Below are positions 1 to 11,853 of a stretch of 64,000 bases of DNA, piece after piece. The stretch covers positions 30,843-94,842 of the forward strand of contig MVBO01000049.1 in NCBI GenBank assembly GCA_002261195.1. Direction: 5' to 3'. The stretch's first letter is position 1. Each line of letters starts with the position of its first letter. The stretch is from Bifiguratus adelaidae (taxonomy: Eukaryota > Mucoromycota > Endogonomycetes > Endogonales). The notes under the pieces were generated by a model. It was not told where the DNA came from, did not search any database, and saw only the letters and a program-made list of their open reading frames with translations. Made by a program: the position numbers and the translations under genes.

Positions 1-36
1 GGTCTTGAGAGACCAAATTGACCGCATGACTTCCAG

Positions 37-366
37 TTCCCTTGCAATCAGTTTGGAGCTCAGGAACCCGGTATGTAGTTTGGTGTCAGGTTGACTTTCA
101 ACTCATGCTATGCAGGTACAAATATTGAGATTGCCGATTTCTGCTCCAAATCTTATGGAGTTACCTTTCCAATGTTCGACAAGGTTGACGTGAATGGCGC
201 CAATACCAATTCAGTGTACACCTTCCTGAAGAAAGAACAGGGCGTCAATGACATCGAATGGAACTTTGGTAAATTCCTCGTCGATAAGGATGGACATGTC
301 GCTCAGTATTTCGGCCCTCGAACCACGCCAGAGGAGCTCGAGAACGATATTAAGAAGTTGTTGTAG
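37..366 (+). CDS. Glutathione peroxidase, 3' part
   Basis: C-terminal part of a thiol/seleno-type glutathione peroxidase, which reduces hydroperoxides. The exon at 37-70 reads FPCNQFGAQEP, the family's conserved FPCNQF motif. A 45-nt intron (71-115) joins it to 116-366, which carries WNFGKFLVDKDG and a C-terminal RTTPEEL-type end. Bases 1-36 look like the end of an upstream intron (ttccag acceptor). The catalytic Cys or Sec residue lies upstream of the window, so the active-site type cannot be judged. The stop codon is only 39 nt from the stop of the convergent transporter gene. Confidence 0.93.
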
Positions 367-405
367 GTTGTATGTCACAAGTATGTTACATGAATTATCA
401 TAGAA

Positions 406-1706
406 TTATCGGTCAAGCCATGGTTGAATCTTGTCTTTAGCCTCGATCTCAATCACCAAGCTCTCGTCAGTTTTCGTTGGACCATCTACCTGCACCTCCC
501 CGCCCTCGTCGGTCCGTTGATCTAATACCGTTGAACGGGCAACATACCGTTGCTCGATTTCTCTGAAGCCTCCAAATCGGTACGTCATGTACGCGATGGC
601 AAATGTACCAAAGAGCAGTGCGATGGTAATATATCCGATGATCTCGAACTGATTGGACAAGTTGATCCAAACGGCCCAAAAGGTTGAACTCGGATCTACC
701 TCTAATCCAATCAATCCCATGACCTCAATGACGGCTACTGTCATGGCAATGACCACAGACATGAACGTTATGAGAATGTTGTAATACAGTTTGCGAATGG
801 GATTATAATGCGACCAGGTATAGGTTGCCAACATGAGCATGCCGTCCAAGGTATCGATTAAGGCCATCCCAGCCGTGAATAATGCCGGGAAAATGAGAAT
901 GAGCCAAATGTCCATGTGTTGTGAACCTTGTGTCGCCGAGATCCCCAAAAGAGCAATCTCTGTAGAGGTATCAAAACCGAGTCCAAAGAGAACGCCGACA
1001 GGATACATCTTCCAACTCGCATTGACAAATTGAAAGACGGGTCTGAATATCCTCCCCAGTGGTCCGGTTTGATTATCCAATAGTTCCTTCATGTTGGGTT
1101 CTTTATATGTACCTTGCTCTTTAAGTCGCTTGAGCGTTCTGTAAATCCCAACAAGAACAAAGATGTTGAGTATTCCGATAATTAATAGGAAAGCCGCTGA
1201 GACTGATGATCCAATGATTCCACCCACGGATGCAAAATCTTGCAAATGAGAAGATATTGCGGTCGCCGTGGCCGCGACTGCGATAGATGAAATAACAACG
1301 ATCGTAGAGTGCCAAGTGAAAAGAACAAGCCGACGCACAAGGGTGTCTTACTGTCGTTCATGAGCTTCCGAGTGACATTATCGATCGTGCAAATGTGATC
1401 TAAATCAATAGATAAGCTTTTGGTCCTTTGCCAACTTTTGTCGTCGAGCGCGCTCGTACTTCCGAGAGCATTTTGATGTAGCGGTAAATGGAATAGCAAC
1501 TTACCAGCATCGACAGCGTGTCGTAAACCAAACACGTAGGCTATCAAGGCAGTACCCAAAAGTCCAGGTCTATCGCGAAAGCTGACGGCTGCGGCTACCC
1601 AGAACGCCACATTTGCTATCACGAGCAGTCCTAGGATGAGACAAGCCTTTTGGAGAATCTTCTGACGACGCGCGTCCAGGTTTAAGAACCTCCAATAAGT
1701 TCGCAT
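406..1706 (-). CDS. NiCoT-family nickel/cobalt transporter (apparent frameshift)
   Basis: High-affinity Ni/Co permease of the NiCoT (HoxN/NixA/S. pombe Nic1) family, a polytopic membrane protein. Exons are 1505-1706 and 406-1399. The splice rebuilds the signature HAVDADHICTIDN at the family's metal-binding position. The ATG at 1706 (MRTYWRF) is chosen because longer readings begin with TTG. After splicing, VGLFFSLG is read in one frame and HSTIVV in the next, although family members have the continuous motif SLGHST. One base appears to be missing at about 1311-1313. Adding it gives 399 codons. This is either a sequence error or a damaged gene. Hydrophobic helices continue through the rest of the protein, and the C-terminus is charged. 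Confidence 0.88.
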
Positions 1707-1943
1707 GATATCCTCATGAAAGGGCAAGGGCTACAAACTCCGAATCTGTGCCAAATTAGGGAGGGAGACTCCGAACTGTTAAGTTGGATCAAACTCAAAG
1801 TCCGTCATGATCCGGTAGCAGAAAACCGACGCGATCAAGTCAGGCGCGAAAAATGTCCTGTCTTTCAGTTCATTATACTGTACACATTACTTTTACATTG
1901 ACAACGCAACGAGCTTTTGGATGCCATGAAAAGGGATGAATCC

Positions 1944-2499
1944 CTAATTGTGCCGAAAGAACTTCATACCCATCCAATTCCACATGATAAAGTACACCGA
2001 GGTAATGAAGGTGGTGGGGATGAGTAGACAATAGTAGGTATCTTGCTTGATAGCATCTAGGATCTTGGTCAAAGCCGTTAGCCTGCATGCGCACGATATC
2101 ATTCATCATCCTTACCTTCCATCCTGTCGTTGGCATAAACTTGCTGACAAACACGGTATATATCATGCTCACCCAAATCAACCAAGACATGACTAGCAAT
2201 GCCCAACCCCAGAGAGGAGTGGTATCAGGTTCGTGTGGGGGAATATACATGGTAGGTCGTCTGGCAAACTTGTGTTTTCTCTTTCGACGCGAAAAACGTT
2301 GGTCGGGACCAAGTCCTTCCGTGTATAAAGGCGTATGCGTGCCGGGTGTGGAAGCGGCTTCACTCTCCGATCCGCCATCTGCGCTTTCCTCTGGACTGCT
2401 GGCAAGTGATTCGAATGGGGAATGGACGCGTGATGGAATACTTGTCGTCACAGGTGGGAATGAATACGTCCGATCATGACGAGTAGGGCGCTGGGTCAT
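1944..2499 (-). CDS. PIG-Y-like subunit of GPI-GlcNAc transferase
   Basis: Predicted 167-aa homologue of PIG-Y (the yeast counterpart is Eri1), a small ER membrane subunit of the complex that starts GPI-anchor synthesis by adding GlcNAc to phosphatidylinositol. Exons are 2116-2499 and 1944-2063, separated by a 52-nt intron with a gctaac branch site. The second half has two membrane segments: WGWALLVMSWLIWVSMIYTV, then YYCLLIPTTFITSVYFIMW. It ends in WNWMGMKFFRHN, matching the family's WMGIKLFRHN terminus. The first ~90 residues are Ser/Pro/Glu-rich with a basic RRKRKHK patch, a cytosolic extension absent from the ~70-aa animal protein. The second exon is open only after splicing. Confidence 0.82.
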
Positions 2500-2742
2500 G
2501 GCAAACTTTGCAAGGGTGCGCAATGTGTACCGAACGGATGGCTAGCTTACTGGTATGTCATGCTTGAAACACGCGTACCTTCCGAATAATTAATGGGTCC
2601 GTGATCAGGCTGAATCCACGCGCACTTTCTTTGTGGGCTTTTTGAACGAGGGAACGCGGTCATTCTATCCCATTGGAGGTATGATACATTGTGTCAGCAC
2701 TCCTCTGACAGAGACGTGCATTATTGAGTAGGGGAATAGGTC

Positions 2743-3839
<1,097 letters not shown>

Positions 3840-4514
3840 AGCGCAAAAGAGGTCCAAGCAAAAAACACAAAGCCCCCCTAAAGCAATTTGTGGATCGACA
3901 AAGACAGATGACGAAATCAAGTGTTTGATGGTACCACTTTTTGAACACAGTGTATGACGCGCTGCTGTTAAGGGAAGGATGCAGACTTACAACATGCTCT
4001 GTGTATAAACGCACTCATACTTCTTTCAACTGTAAAGCACCCTTTGCACTAAAAGCCAAATATCCACTTTACGAGCTCAGCCCCACATCTTTGCCGTGAA
4101 ATGACCGTCTAGACACAAACCTGGGTAACTGCAACAGCAAGGGTTGTCTGTGTGGAACACCACAAGCGACAAGCCCAGACTCCATTCATTTAATCAATCA
4201 GGTGTGCGGTACTGACTGGCTCCGGCGAAAAATTTTGTTTCCGTCCCTCTGTTCGCTTTCGACCTTTTTTGCGCGCAGCACGCGTTGGCAATGAGTATAT
4301 AACCCTTGCTGTTTCCTCAAAGATCCTCGACATCGATTATCAAACAAGCTGCTCACAGTTCCTTTTACTATTTCTCAAGATTTGCTTGACTTTTTCCAGT
4401 CTAGTGGTGCGTCAGTGCGATCACACTAAAGTTACTTTGTATATATCCTACCTTTCAACGTCAGCATCTCTGCGTTAACTACCGATCCTTGGATCTATCT
4501 CATCATACATCACC
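3840..4514. other. Intergenic region, divergent promoter
   Basis: This 675-nt stretch separates the divergent glycosyltransferase and cupin genes. A good TATA-like TATATAA lies at 4296-4302, followed by pyrimidine-rich sequence leading to the cupin ATG. A small intron in the cupin 5' UTR is possible. I see no coding potential. Confidence 0.5.
4296..4302 (+). promoter_or_regulatory. TATA-like element upstream of cupin gene
   Basis: The sequence TATATAA lies about 210 nt upstream of the cupin ATG, within AT-rich sequence. The distance implies a 5' UTR of roughly 180 nt if it is used. Confidence 0.4.
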
Positions 4515-5086
4515 ATGCCTATTCTCAGTCACACACACGCAAACCCCGAGCGATACGCCAAAAAGAGTGATGCAAAGGTCGAGCATCGTGAAGACGTTGC
4601 CTTTACCGCGATTCCATCATTCCCGGCATGTCTGGGTGGCAGCTGGAAACTGTTGTCCCCCAAGCCATTTTTGCGCGCTATCATGCGCTTTCCGGAGGGT
4701 GTGATCTTGGTAAGTGCTGGGGGTGCAGGCACGGGGGTCTTTCGAAATTTTCTTTGTTGTGAGGGGTGAGGTTGCCTTCGTGGGAAAGCGCGATTTAGGG
4801 GTGGTGCAAAAGACTCGTCTATTTATGCGTGCCTAACGCAATTTTTCCTCTGTGAACTCTGCAGCCTTTACATCATCATCCTACCACTGCCTGTATCTCC
4901 GTGCTTCAAGGTCAAATGGTGATTGTGGACATTGTCAGTAACCAAGCCTACCTCGTCGCTGCTGGACAGAAATACGTGATTGCTGCAAGGCATGTTCACG
5001 AAATGCGCTTTCTGACTGATACAAAGTTCGAGTTTGCCACGGATTCCACCGAAATGACAGTCTATTGGGATTTTGAAGAGCGCTGA
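4515..5086 (+). CDS. Small cupin-fold protein
   Basis: A 138-aa protein with exons 4515-4709 and 4865-5086 and a 155-nt intron. The spliced middle reads FPEGVILPLHHHPTTACISVLQG, a cupin motif 1 with a metal-binding HHH cluster after a G-x-PLH lead. It is followed by AAGQKYVIAARHVHEMRF, resembling cupin motif 2, and the chain ends in YWDFEER. Small single-domain cupins bind a metal and have many catalytic or binding roles, so the substrate cannot be predicted. There is no signal peptide, so it is probably cytosolic. Confidence 0.75.
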
Positions 5087-6014
5087 ACGCTTTGTGTTGC
5101 TGAAATGGCTGCCTCCCGTGCAATAGCGTCGTGATAGAAGCCAAAAAAATTTCTTTGTGTGCATGGACCAGAATGTGTTGAGCAAGCCCTGCATGATATA
5201 GAATATTTTCAGTTCATCGAAATTGCACGTTTTTGCCATTGCCAATGAAGTTGACAATGGCGTTGATGGACGTGGATCATTTGCTTGATCTGGAAAGTGC
5301 CCATGCAATCCCACGTGACCCAAAAAGGTGCGCTCTTTCGGCGTCCAGTGTACCACATGGGCCTAAAGTGGATGAGCGGAGATTGTTTTCCACAACTCAA
5401 ACCGGCCGTGACACTAGGTGTGAATCGATTGATCAGCAAGCAACAAGGCATCCGAGTAACACTTGTTCGCCGTCTTCCAGCACTCAGTCGGATCTAGACG
5501 ATCCTGCCTTATCTGGAAACCATTACCCATCGGAACGGACTCATTCCGGTTTTTCTGATCGACCCTTTCTCGGTGTAATCTATTAGCGTCATTGCCGGAC
5601 GAGACCATAACGTGAAACACCACGTGTTGCCATCATTCGATCCCTTAGTCCCATTCCACCTCCCTGCATTATCCTGGCAATATTCCATTCCCAAGGTAGG
5701 GTCAATACAAGGAAAGCTCCCCCATCTTTGGCATAGAAGCGCTGTGGCAATTAGCTCTTCCGCATGTACTAATCATACATCTACTTGATAGGTCAATTCT
5801 ACCTCAGCCGTCTCGGCGCCGATTGTGTAGCCTTGGCAGGGGTTTTGGGATCAAGGACGCAGCGAATCGTGTACCTTATCGGCCTCCAGCGTTACCGTTT
5901 CAACGTTTTGCCAGCCCTCATATGCTTTCCTATTCAACCGTTCTCTGCCTCGAACATTCCTAGAGTTCCAAATTGCTATCGGAGGGCCTTTTTAGCCACT
6001 GGATTTACACTACC
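5087..6014. other. Intergenic, no convincing gene
   Basis: This 0.9-kb stretch holds only short open frames without family features. The longest, at 5233-5586 on the plus strand, reads as low-complexity Ser/Asp-rich sequence with no motif. Two CACGTG-type palindromes are present, near 5312 and 5622. It probably contains the cupin 3' UTR and the GT61 promoter and 5' UTR. Confidence 0.4.
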
Positions 6015-8179
6015 ATGCCAGGTGTCTTCTCCAAAAACCTGAGCATACCACTTCCCGTCACTCAACAACTTCACCGCTTATCATTCTTGACCTTCCCCTT
6101 ACGGAGACGATGGATAGTATTGTTTTTGTTCGCTGCTCTCTGTAGCATTCAATTTGCATGGAAAGCAGGTCTTTTTGAACCATCAGAGCCGATACCATCC
6201 ATCCCGAAGCAACCGATTGAGCCAGCGATTGACGAGGGTGAAATTTATGTACAGACACCACTTCCACCATTAGCTGCCGATATCTTACCTCAACGTATTC
6301 ATGCCGACAGAAAGCCATTACCGGTAATCGCCCAAAAACATCCTCAGCCCAACTCTCAACACACCGTACGCTCCAAACCCGTCGAATTACATCCATTTTA
6401 TGATCTCATCCCACCAGATTACCATGGCATTTGTCTACGTCCACGCACTGAGCCAGCACCTGATAAGTACGGCGCTGACGTCGGCAAGGCGTATAGCTGG
6501 ATATGGGAAGCCTATGCTCGTAGCACTGTAGACATTGAACCAATGTCGCTAAGCAACGACCCCGGCGACACTCGGCCTGCGCGTGGCAAGGATGGCTACC
6601 TGGATGCGGTGTATTGTAGTCAACGATACGGTCTCGGCATGGTATGGACATGGAGACATCGTGGAACGGAGATGTGCAAAAATCCGTGTGCAGACGTATC
6701 GATCCGCAGTGGATACCTTGTCACTCCGCCTGACGCACTACTCGACCGGCAAAGCATCGTTGCAAAGAAGGCGCAGATGGAAAGTGACGGCTCGAAAAGT
6801 GAATCATTTACCATCGACGAGCCCATCGACAAGACGCATCCTCCGGCAGACACTGGCATCACCTGTTATGAGATACACGTGGATATACCCGAACGACTAT
6901 GTCACGCACGAAACATCGTCATTGACTTGGACAAAGTTGTCGAACCTCAAGGAGGTGGAGGTTTGGATATTTGGCCGGAGAAGGACGCTGTGATCACGTC
7001 AGGGTCTTGCAAGTTGAAGGAGGAGTTTTGGAACGAAGATGAATGGGGCTTTGGAGGGGCAAAGTGGTTGTTTGACGGTGCCACGAGAGAGCAATCAATG
7101 GAGGACGTTCAGTGTGATGCATGGATCGATCATGACGTTCTCATGATTGGCAGGTAAGTCAATCTTCGTCTCTGGAATAGAATAGGGATTGACATGCCCT
7201 CCTTAGATACGATAACAACAATGTTTATCATGCTCATCAGGATTGGATGCAAGCATTTCTGGCCTTGTCCATCCTTGATTGGTCGAGTGCTACAACAGAG
7301 GCCATCATCCTCGACGCCGACGCCGGTGGTAATGATCGCTTCAAGGCAATCTGGCCGGTGGCGTTTTCCGGACTCAGTCCCAAACCAGCTTCAACAGAGT
7401 ACAGAACCATCCGCGACATTGCGCGTGAATATCGGGCTCAGGGCAAGCGGAAACTTTGCCTGCGATCTGCCGCCTTTGGTGTCCATGCCGGCGTTACTTT
7501 GTACTCTCGTGAGCGCGGTCGACCATCAACGTGCGAAGAAAGCACCGTGCTTAAAGCATTCGCCGATTTCATGCTCTATCACAACAATCTGCCAGTCTTA
7601 TTCTCGAATGACCTTGGGAAAGCGGTCCAAAGACCAGTGTATCCCCTGCATGAGCTATCGATAGATGCAAATGCAGAAACCATTTCTCCCCTTGGTGGCA
7701 ATGCCAACTCTATCGCCAACCCTTTCATCATCACCTACATTTCGCGTCGAGGCGTTGAACGCACGATTGCGAATGAAGGTTATCTTATTTCACAACTTAG
7801 AGAATCACTCATGTCGACATTTGAATCACTAGACTATCCGCGCCCCTGGCTTCTTCGCCAACTCGACTTTGCATCTCTACCCACCATCTCATCACAAATG
7901 GCCATTGTCCGAGAATCCGATATCGTCATTTCTGCCCATGGATCCGCCCTTGTCTATTCTACCTATCAACGCGCCACAGGAGCTCTAGTAGAACTACAGC
8001 ATCCAACGCGACGCAACAATTACCAATTCTATAATATTCAACGCCTAATGGGCCGGTATTATGATGTGGTTAGTGTGGGAGATATCTTGACGGTTCAGCA
8101 GTACAATGATATCGTACGCGCGGTCAAACGATCAGTTGAATGGGTCGTGTCGAGGGAACGTGAACTCGGGTTATTATAA
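6015..8179 (+). CDS. GT61-family (DUF563) glycosyltransferase
   Basis: A 703-aa type II membrane protein with exons 6015-7153 and 7207-8179. A membrane anchor (WIVLFLFAALCSIQFAW) near residues 32-50 is followed by a Pro-rich stem and then a lumenal domain. The C-terminal half has GT61 hallmarks: LRQLDFASLPTISSQMAIVRESDIVISAHGSALVYSTY, where the AHGSALVY segment corresponds to the family's GxHGAGLTN-type nucleotide-sugar site, then a hydrophobic block ending in LVELQHP. GT61 enzymes include plant xylosyl/arabinosyl transferases and animal EOGT. The donor and acceptor sugars cannot be told here. It is probably a Golgi/ER enzyme acting on secreted glycoconjugates. The ATG at 6015 best fits a short cytosolic N-terminus. 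Confidence 0.82.
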
Positions 8180-8311
8180 CCCCAATGTAGACTATCGTGT
8201 ACACTCAACTTGCTTTTACTGAATACATGTTCGCGCCATTAGAGGCAAGCTCTTTCATATCATCCGTTTCCATTAACGACTTAATATACATAAACACAAT
8301 GTTACAATGAT

Positions 8312-9320
8312 CTATTTCCAGAGCGAAGCATAAATGACACGCTTGCCCTTGAAAGAGTTTCTAGAGTGCATCGTCACCCAGTTATCGACCATGAGAACAT
8401 CGGATTTCTCCCATCTGAAGCTGACGCATAGTTCGTTCATGATGGCGAGGCAGCGAGTGAGGATCTCGGGATCGAGAGGAGTACCATCTCCGAAAAGAAC
8501 GGCCCTGTTGGGATCATTGCGAACATCCTTCCATCCGGTGAAGGCAGCGACAATGGAATTGAACCAGGAGATCTTACCGGTTCGTGGGTCGGGTTTGGTG
8601 GCGGGAAGGATGGGAGAGATGGTCTTGAGGGAACCAGAGGGAACCAGAGGGAAGCTATTCGAGCTCCATGCCGAGTTCCTTGCCGAGCTTCTCAGCTTCC
8701 TCCTTGCTTTCGGTTAAGAAAGTCGATTGCCATCCTCGGCCGATGGCGGACGTGCGATCGTCTTCAGCGGGAAGAGTACGTACATACTTGACACCCTTTT
8801 CTTGCAATTCGGCGATGAAACCAGGGAACTCCTTGTTAATTTGCTCGTAGACGAGGTTAGACAGGCAGATGGGAGTCTCGCCTCCTTCCTCGGCAGGAAC
8901 CAAGCAGAAGAAGAAGAGAGTACCAGGATGGTTCTTGGATTGAGCGAGTTCGTGATGATAGGGAATCAACTGATCTGCGGGAGACTCGTTGGCGGTAAAG
9001 ACGGAACCGGTGATGACAGTACGAGGGGCGGCACCTCCGACATAGGGAAACTCCTCCAGACCCATAGCTTTCGAGACAGCGTCAAAGTCTTCAGCAGTGT
9101 TGATGGGAAAACCTCTGAAGAGGATGGTGCCGTTCACCATAGCTTGGTGCTTGAGCTTTTCTTGGTTAGACTTAATCCAAGATACCACGGTGTCAATGTC
9201 TTTGAAGGCTGCACCGTGCTCTGGAGTCAGCACAAGAGGGAAGGAGATATCTCCAAACTGCTTTTGAGCAGAGATATGAGTCGATTGAGCGGGAGCAAAG
9301 TCTGGTGTGGAGACAGTCAT
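8312..9320 (-). pseudogene. TauD/TfdA-like 2-oxoglutarate dioxygenase, interrupted
   Basis: Fe(II)/2-oxoglutarate-dependent dioxygenase of the TauD/TfdA family, the subgroup with an HxE rather than HxD iron triad. Residues 122-124 are HHE in PYHHELAQ. The ATG at 9320 opens a frame that stops at a TAG (8655-8657) exactly where the family has WLxxGSLKTISP. Downstream, in another frame, the remainder is intact to 8312. It contains GSLKTISPILPA, LFGDGTPLDPE, DVLMVDNWVTMHSRNSF with the distal His, and YASLWK. The shift is caused by a tandem 10-bp duplication (gaaccagagg twice, 8631-8650). No GT donor is placed to splice out both lesions. The product made would be ~221 aa and lack the distal His and the 2-oxoglutarate-binding Arg. 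Confidence 0.8.
8631..8650. repeat. 10-bp tandem duplication in dioxygenase gene
   Basis: Two adjacent exact copies of gaaccagagg. Removing one copy restores the downstream reading frame of the dioxygenase, though the neighbouring TAG would remain. Confidence 0.9.
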
Positions 9321-9358
9321 TGTCAATGTCGATGTTGTATATTCAAAGACAGCATACC

Positions 9359-9366
9359 TTTATATA
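9359..9366 (-). promoter_or_regulatory. TATA box of dioxygenase gene
   Basis: On the minus strand this reads TATATAAA, about 39 nt upstream of the ATG at 9320. The promoter appears intact although the coding region is broken. Confidence 0.5.
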
Positions 9367-9600
9367 TTATTGTATTGTCCAAATTGCGCTCCTTTCGGAC
9401 ATCCACCGACAGCGGCACCGCACAGGATTTTCCCCCGCTTTTTTCCTTTTCTGCAATTGGCCGCCCTTGCCGCCCGCACGTCACGTGATATTGTCATATT
9501 GCATTCGTATATCACCGACCCTCAACACTTCCAGGAACGCCAAGATTGGAAAGACCTCGGCTTGGATTTTCTTGGTGGTTGGCGAACCTTCTTGTGCAGC

Positions 9601-11746
9601 ATGAGCTTTCATAATTACTCACCACATCACGCTAGTCAAATGCCGCCGTCGACGGCTAGTCTCAATGGATATGTTGGTATATCGCTTGGCCCTTCACGTC
9701 CAGTTTCTTATGTTTCGACGAATTTCGGGCCAAGCCTTCAAACTACTCCGCTGCAAACGCCTAGGCAAAAGGCGCAATCTTTCGCACCGAGGTCGCAGCT
9801 TGACATTGATGAGTACAAGGTGATCCTTGGCTATGACTTTGGTACTACGTTCACTGGATGCTCCTATGCATACTATCAAAACGAAGAGATTGTTGACATC
9901 ACAAAGTGGTACGTGCACGTCGCGACATGGGCGAGTCGAAGGTGTCGTGTATGACTGCTTATTGACTAGTTGTATCCAGGCCCAGGTCTTCTGCTCACTA
10001 CTATCCAAAAACACCAACGCTCACCGTCTACAAAAAGTCTGACCCTACAAAGGTTGTTGCCTGGGGAAATGCCGCCAAGTATATCATGGCTCGACCTGAC
10101 AGCAAGAATCATATTCAACTCAGCAAGTTCAAGCTGAACTTGGATGAATCGCTTCATCGTCCACCACTGGAGAATGGAATGTCAGTAGCTGCTCGCCGCG
10201 TTGTGGTTCATACAACTGATTCTTTCATCTAGAACTGTCGTTGACGGGATTGCCGACTACCTGCGCGAGTTCCACGCCCACGTCGTGTCTGAGATTTCAA
10301 GGGGATTCGCAGGCAATTACACCGCATCACAATTTCGTTATTGTCTAACAGTTCCAGCAATGTGGTCTGACAAGGCAAAGACATCCATGCGCCAAGCAGC
10401 TATCAAGGCCGGCATGATCAGTGCCTCTGATCATCCGGATCGACTTCAACTTATCTCCGAGCCCGAAGCGGCCGCACTCTACTGTCAAAAGAATTGCGAA
10501 AACATTGATTTGCATTCTGGGGATCGCTTCATGATTTGTGATGCTGGAGGAGGCACGGTCGATCTCATCGTATTTCAGATGGACGGTGAAGGTCAAAGAC
10601 GTAGTCTGAAGGAGATTACGAAGGGAGCGGGTGAAAGCTGCGGAAGTGTCTTTCTGGACGAGCGGTTTAGGGATATGCTGAAACGAAAATTCGGTGATCA
10701 ATTCAGCAATATCTCTCAAAGTGCCATGGATAACATGTTGGATCAATTCATCAACCAAATCAAGCCGGAATTTGATGGCATGGAAGATCACTATCTTCAA
10801 TTGCCAGCATCCGTGGAATTGGCCGATCGTAATGATGAGAATATCGGCCTAGAAGAAGGAGTGCTAAAGTTACCCGCCGACGAGCTCAACGAGCAGGTTT
10901 TTGATCCCATTGTGAATCAAGTGGTAGGTAGACGTCTTTACTTTTCAATTTCTGACTCACATCTCCTTGATGTCAACAGCTTCAGCTGATTGAAGATCAG
11001 CTGCGCCAAGTGACAGACAAACAACTTAGTGCCATATTCCTGGTCGGTGGTTTTGGCTCATCCAACCTGCTCTATCATCGTGTAAAATCCCGTTTCTCTT
11101 CGAGGGTCCCTCAAATCCTCACACCACCGCGTGCAGGCATGGCTGTGGTCCGTGGTGCTGTTTTGTTTGGGCTTAATCCTCGAGTAGTCACCTCGAGAAT
11201 AAGTCGACGGACGTACGGCATCAATGCTGGCTTGCCTTTCGATCCACGACTTGATCCGCCAGCATCCAAAGTGCAACGAGCGGATGGGAGTCTAAAGTGT
11301 ACCACTCGTTTCTTGGAGTTCACGCGCAAGGGCGATTCAATACCAGTCGATCATTGTGTCCGGCAAGACATGTATGTCTGATGGCTTGTTTGCTATGCGT
11401 TTATTCAAGTGACCCCCTTTAGGCACATTTATTATGGCACGTCTCCAAGCACCGATGTTATCTTGTATGCCACTCAAGCGGATAGTGTACCACGCTACTA
11501 CACCGACCCGGGTGTCTCAAAAGTGGCCTCTATCGAAATACCTATACCTGAGATGCCCGGCATCATGTATCAACAGCGCATTAGTTATACCGTAAGGTAC
11601 GTCGTCTCTTCAACTTGCACATGATCGCTTATACGACTTGTAGAATGTATTTCGGTTTGACGGAGATTCGAATGGAAGCAGAGTTTCCCGGAGGTCAGGT
11701 ATACTCTGTCACTGGTGACTTTGATGCCATAGACAGTTTCTCATAG
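9601..11746 (+). CDS. HSPA12-like Hsp70-family ATPase
   Basis: A 622-aa divergent Hsp70-type protein resembling the HSPA12 group. Exons are 9601-9908, 9980-10180, 10233-10923, 10980-11371, 11423-11596 and 11644-11746. After a disordered N-terminus of ~75 residues, the actin-like ATPase fold begins with VILGYDFGTTFTG (phosphate 1). Further motifs are FRYCLTVPAMWSDKAK, LISEPEAAALYC, FMICDAGGGTVDLIVFQ (phosphate 2) and SAIFLVGGFGSSNLLY (adenosine). There is no EEVD tail or canonical peptide-binding domain; the last ~150 residues form a beta-rich tail. Such proteins are expanded in many fungi and their clients are mostly unknown. It is probably cytosolic. Confidence 0.9.
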
Positions 11747-11853
11747 ATCTCGCATACATCATCTCAGACGAATTATCTTTCGCCGTTCATTGTATATTAT
11801 TTGGCGCAGCCACTCTATGTAGATTTAACTTTATCGTTACAAAGGTCAAGCCA

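Noticed and set aside
4868-5356. 162-aa minus-strand ORF
   Set aside because: It overlaps the second exon of the cupin gene in antisense and lacks any motif.
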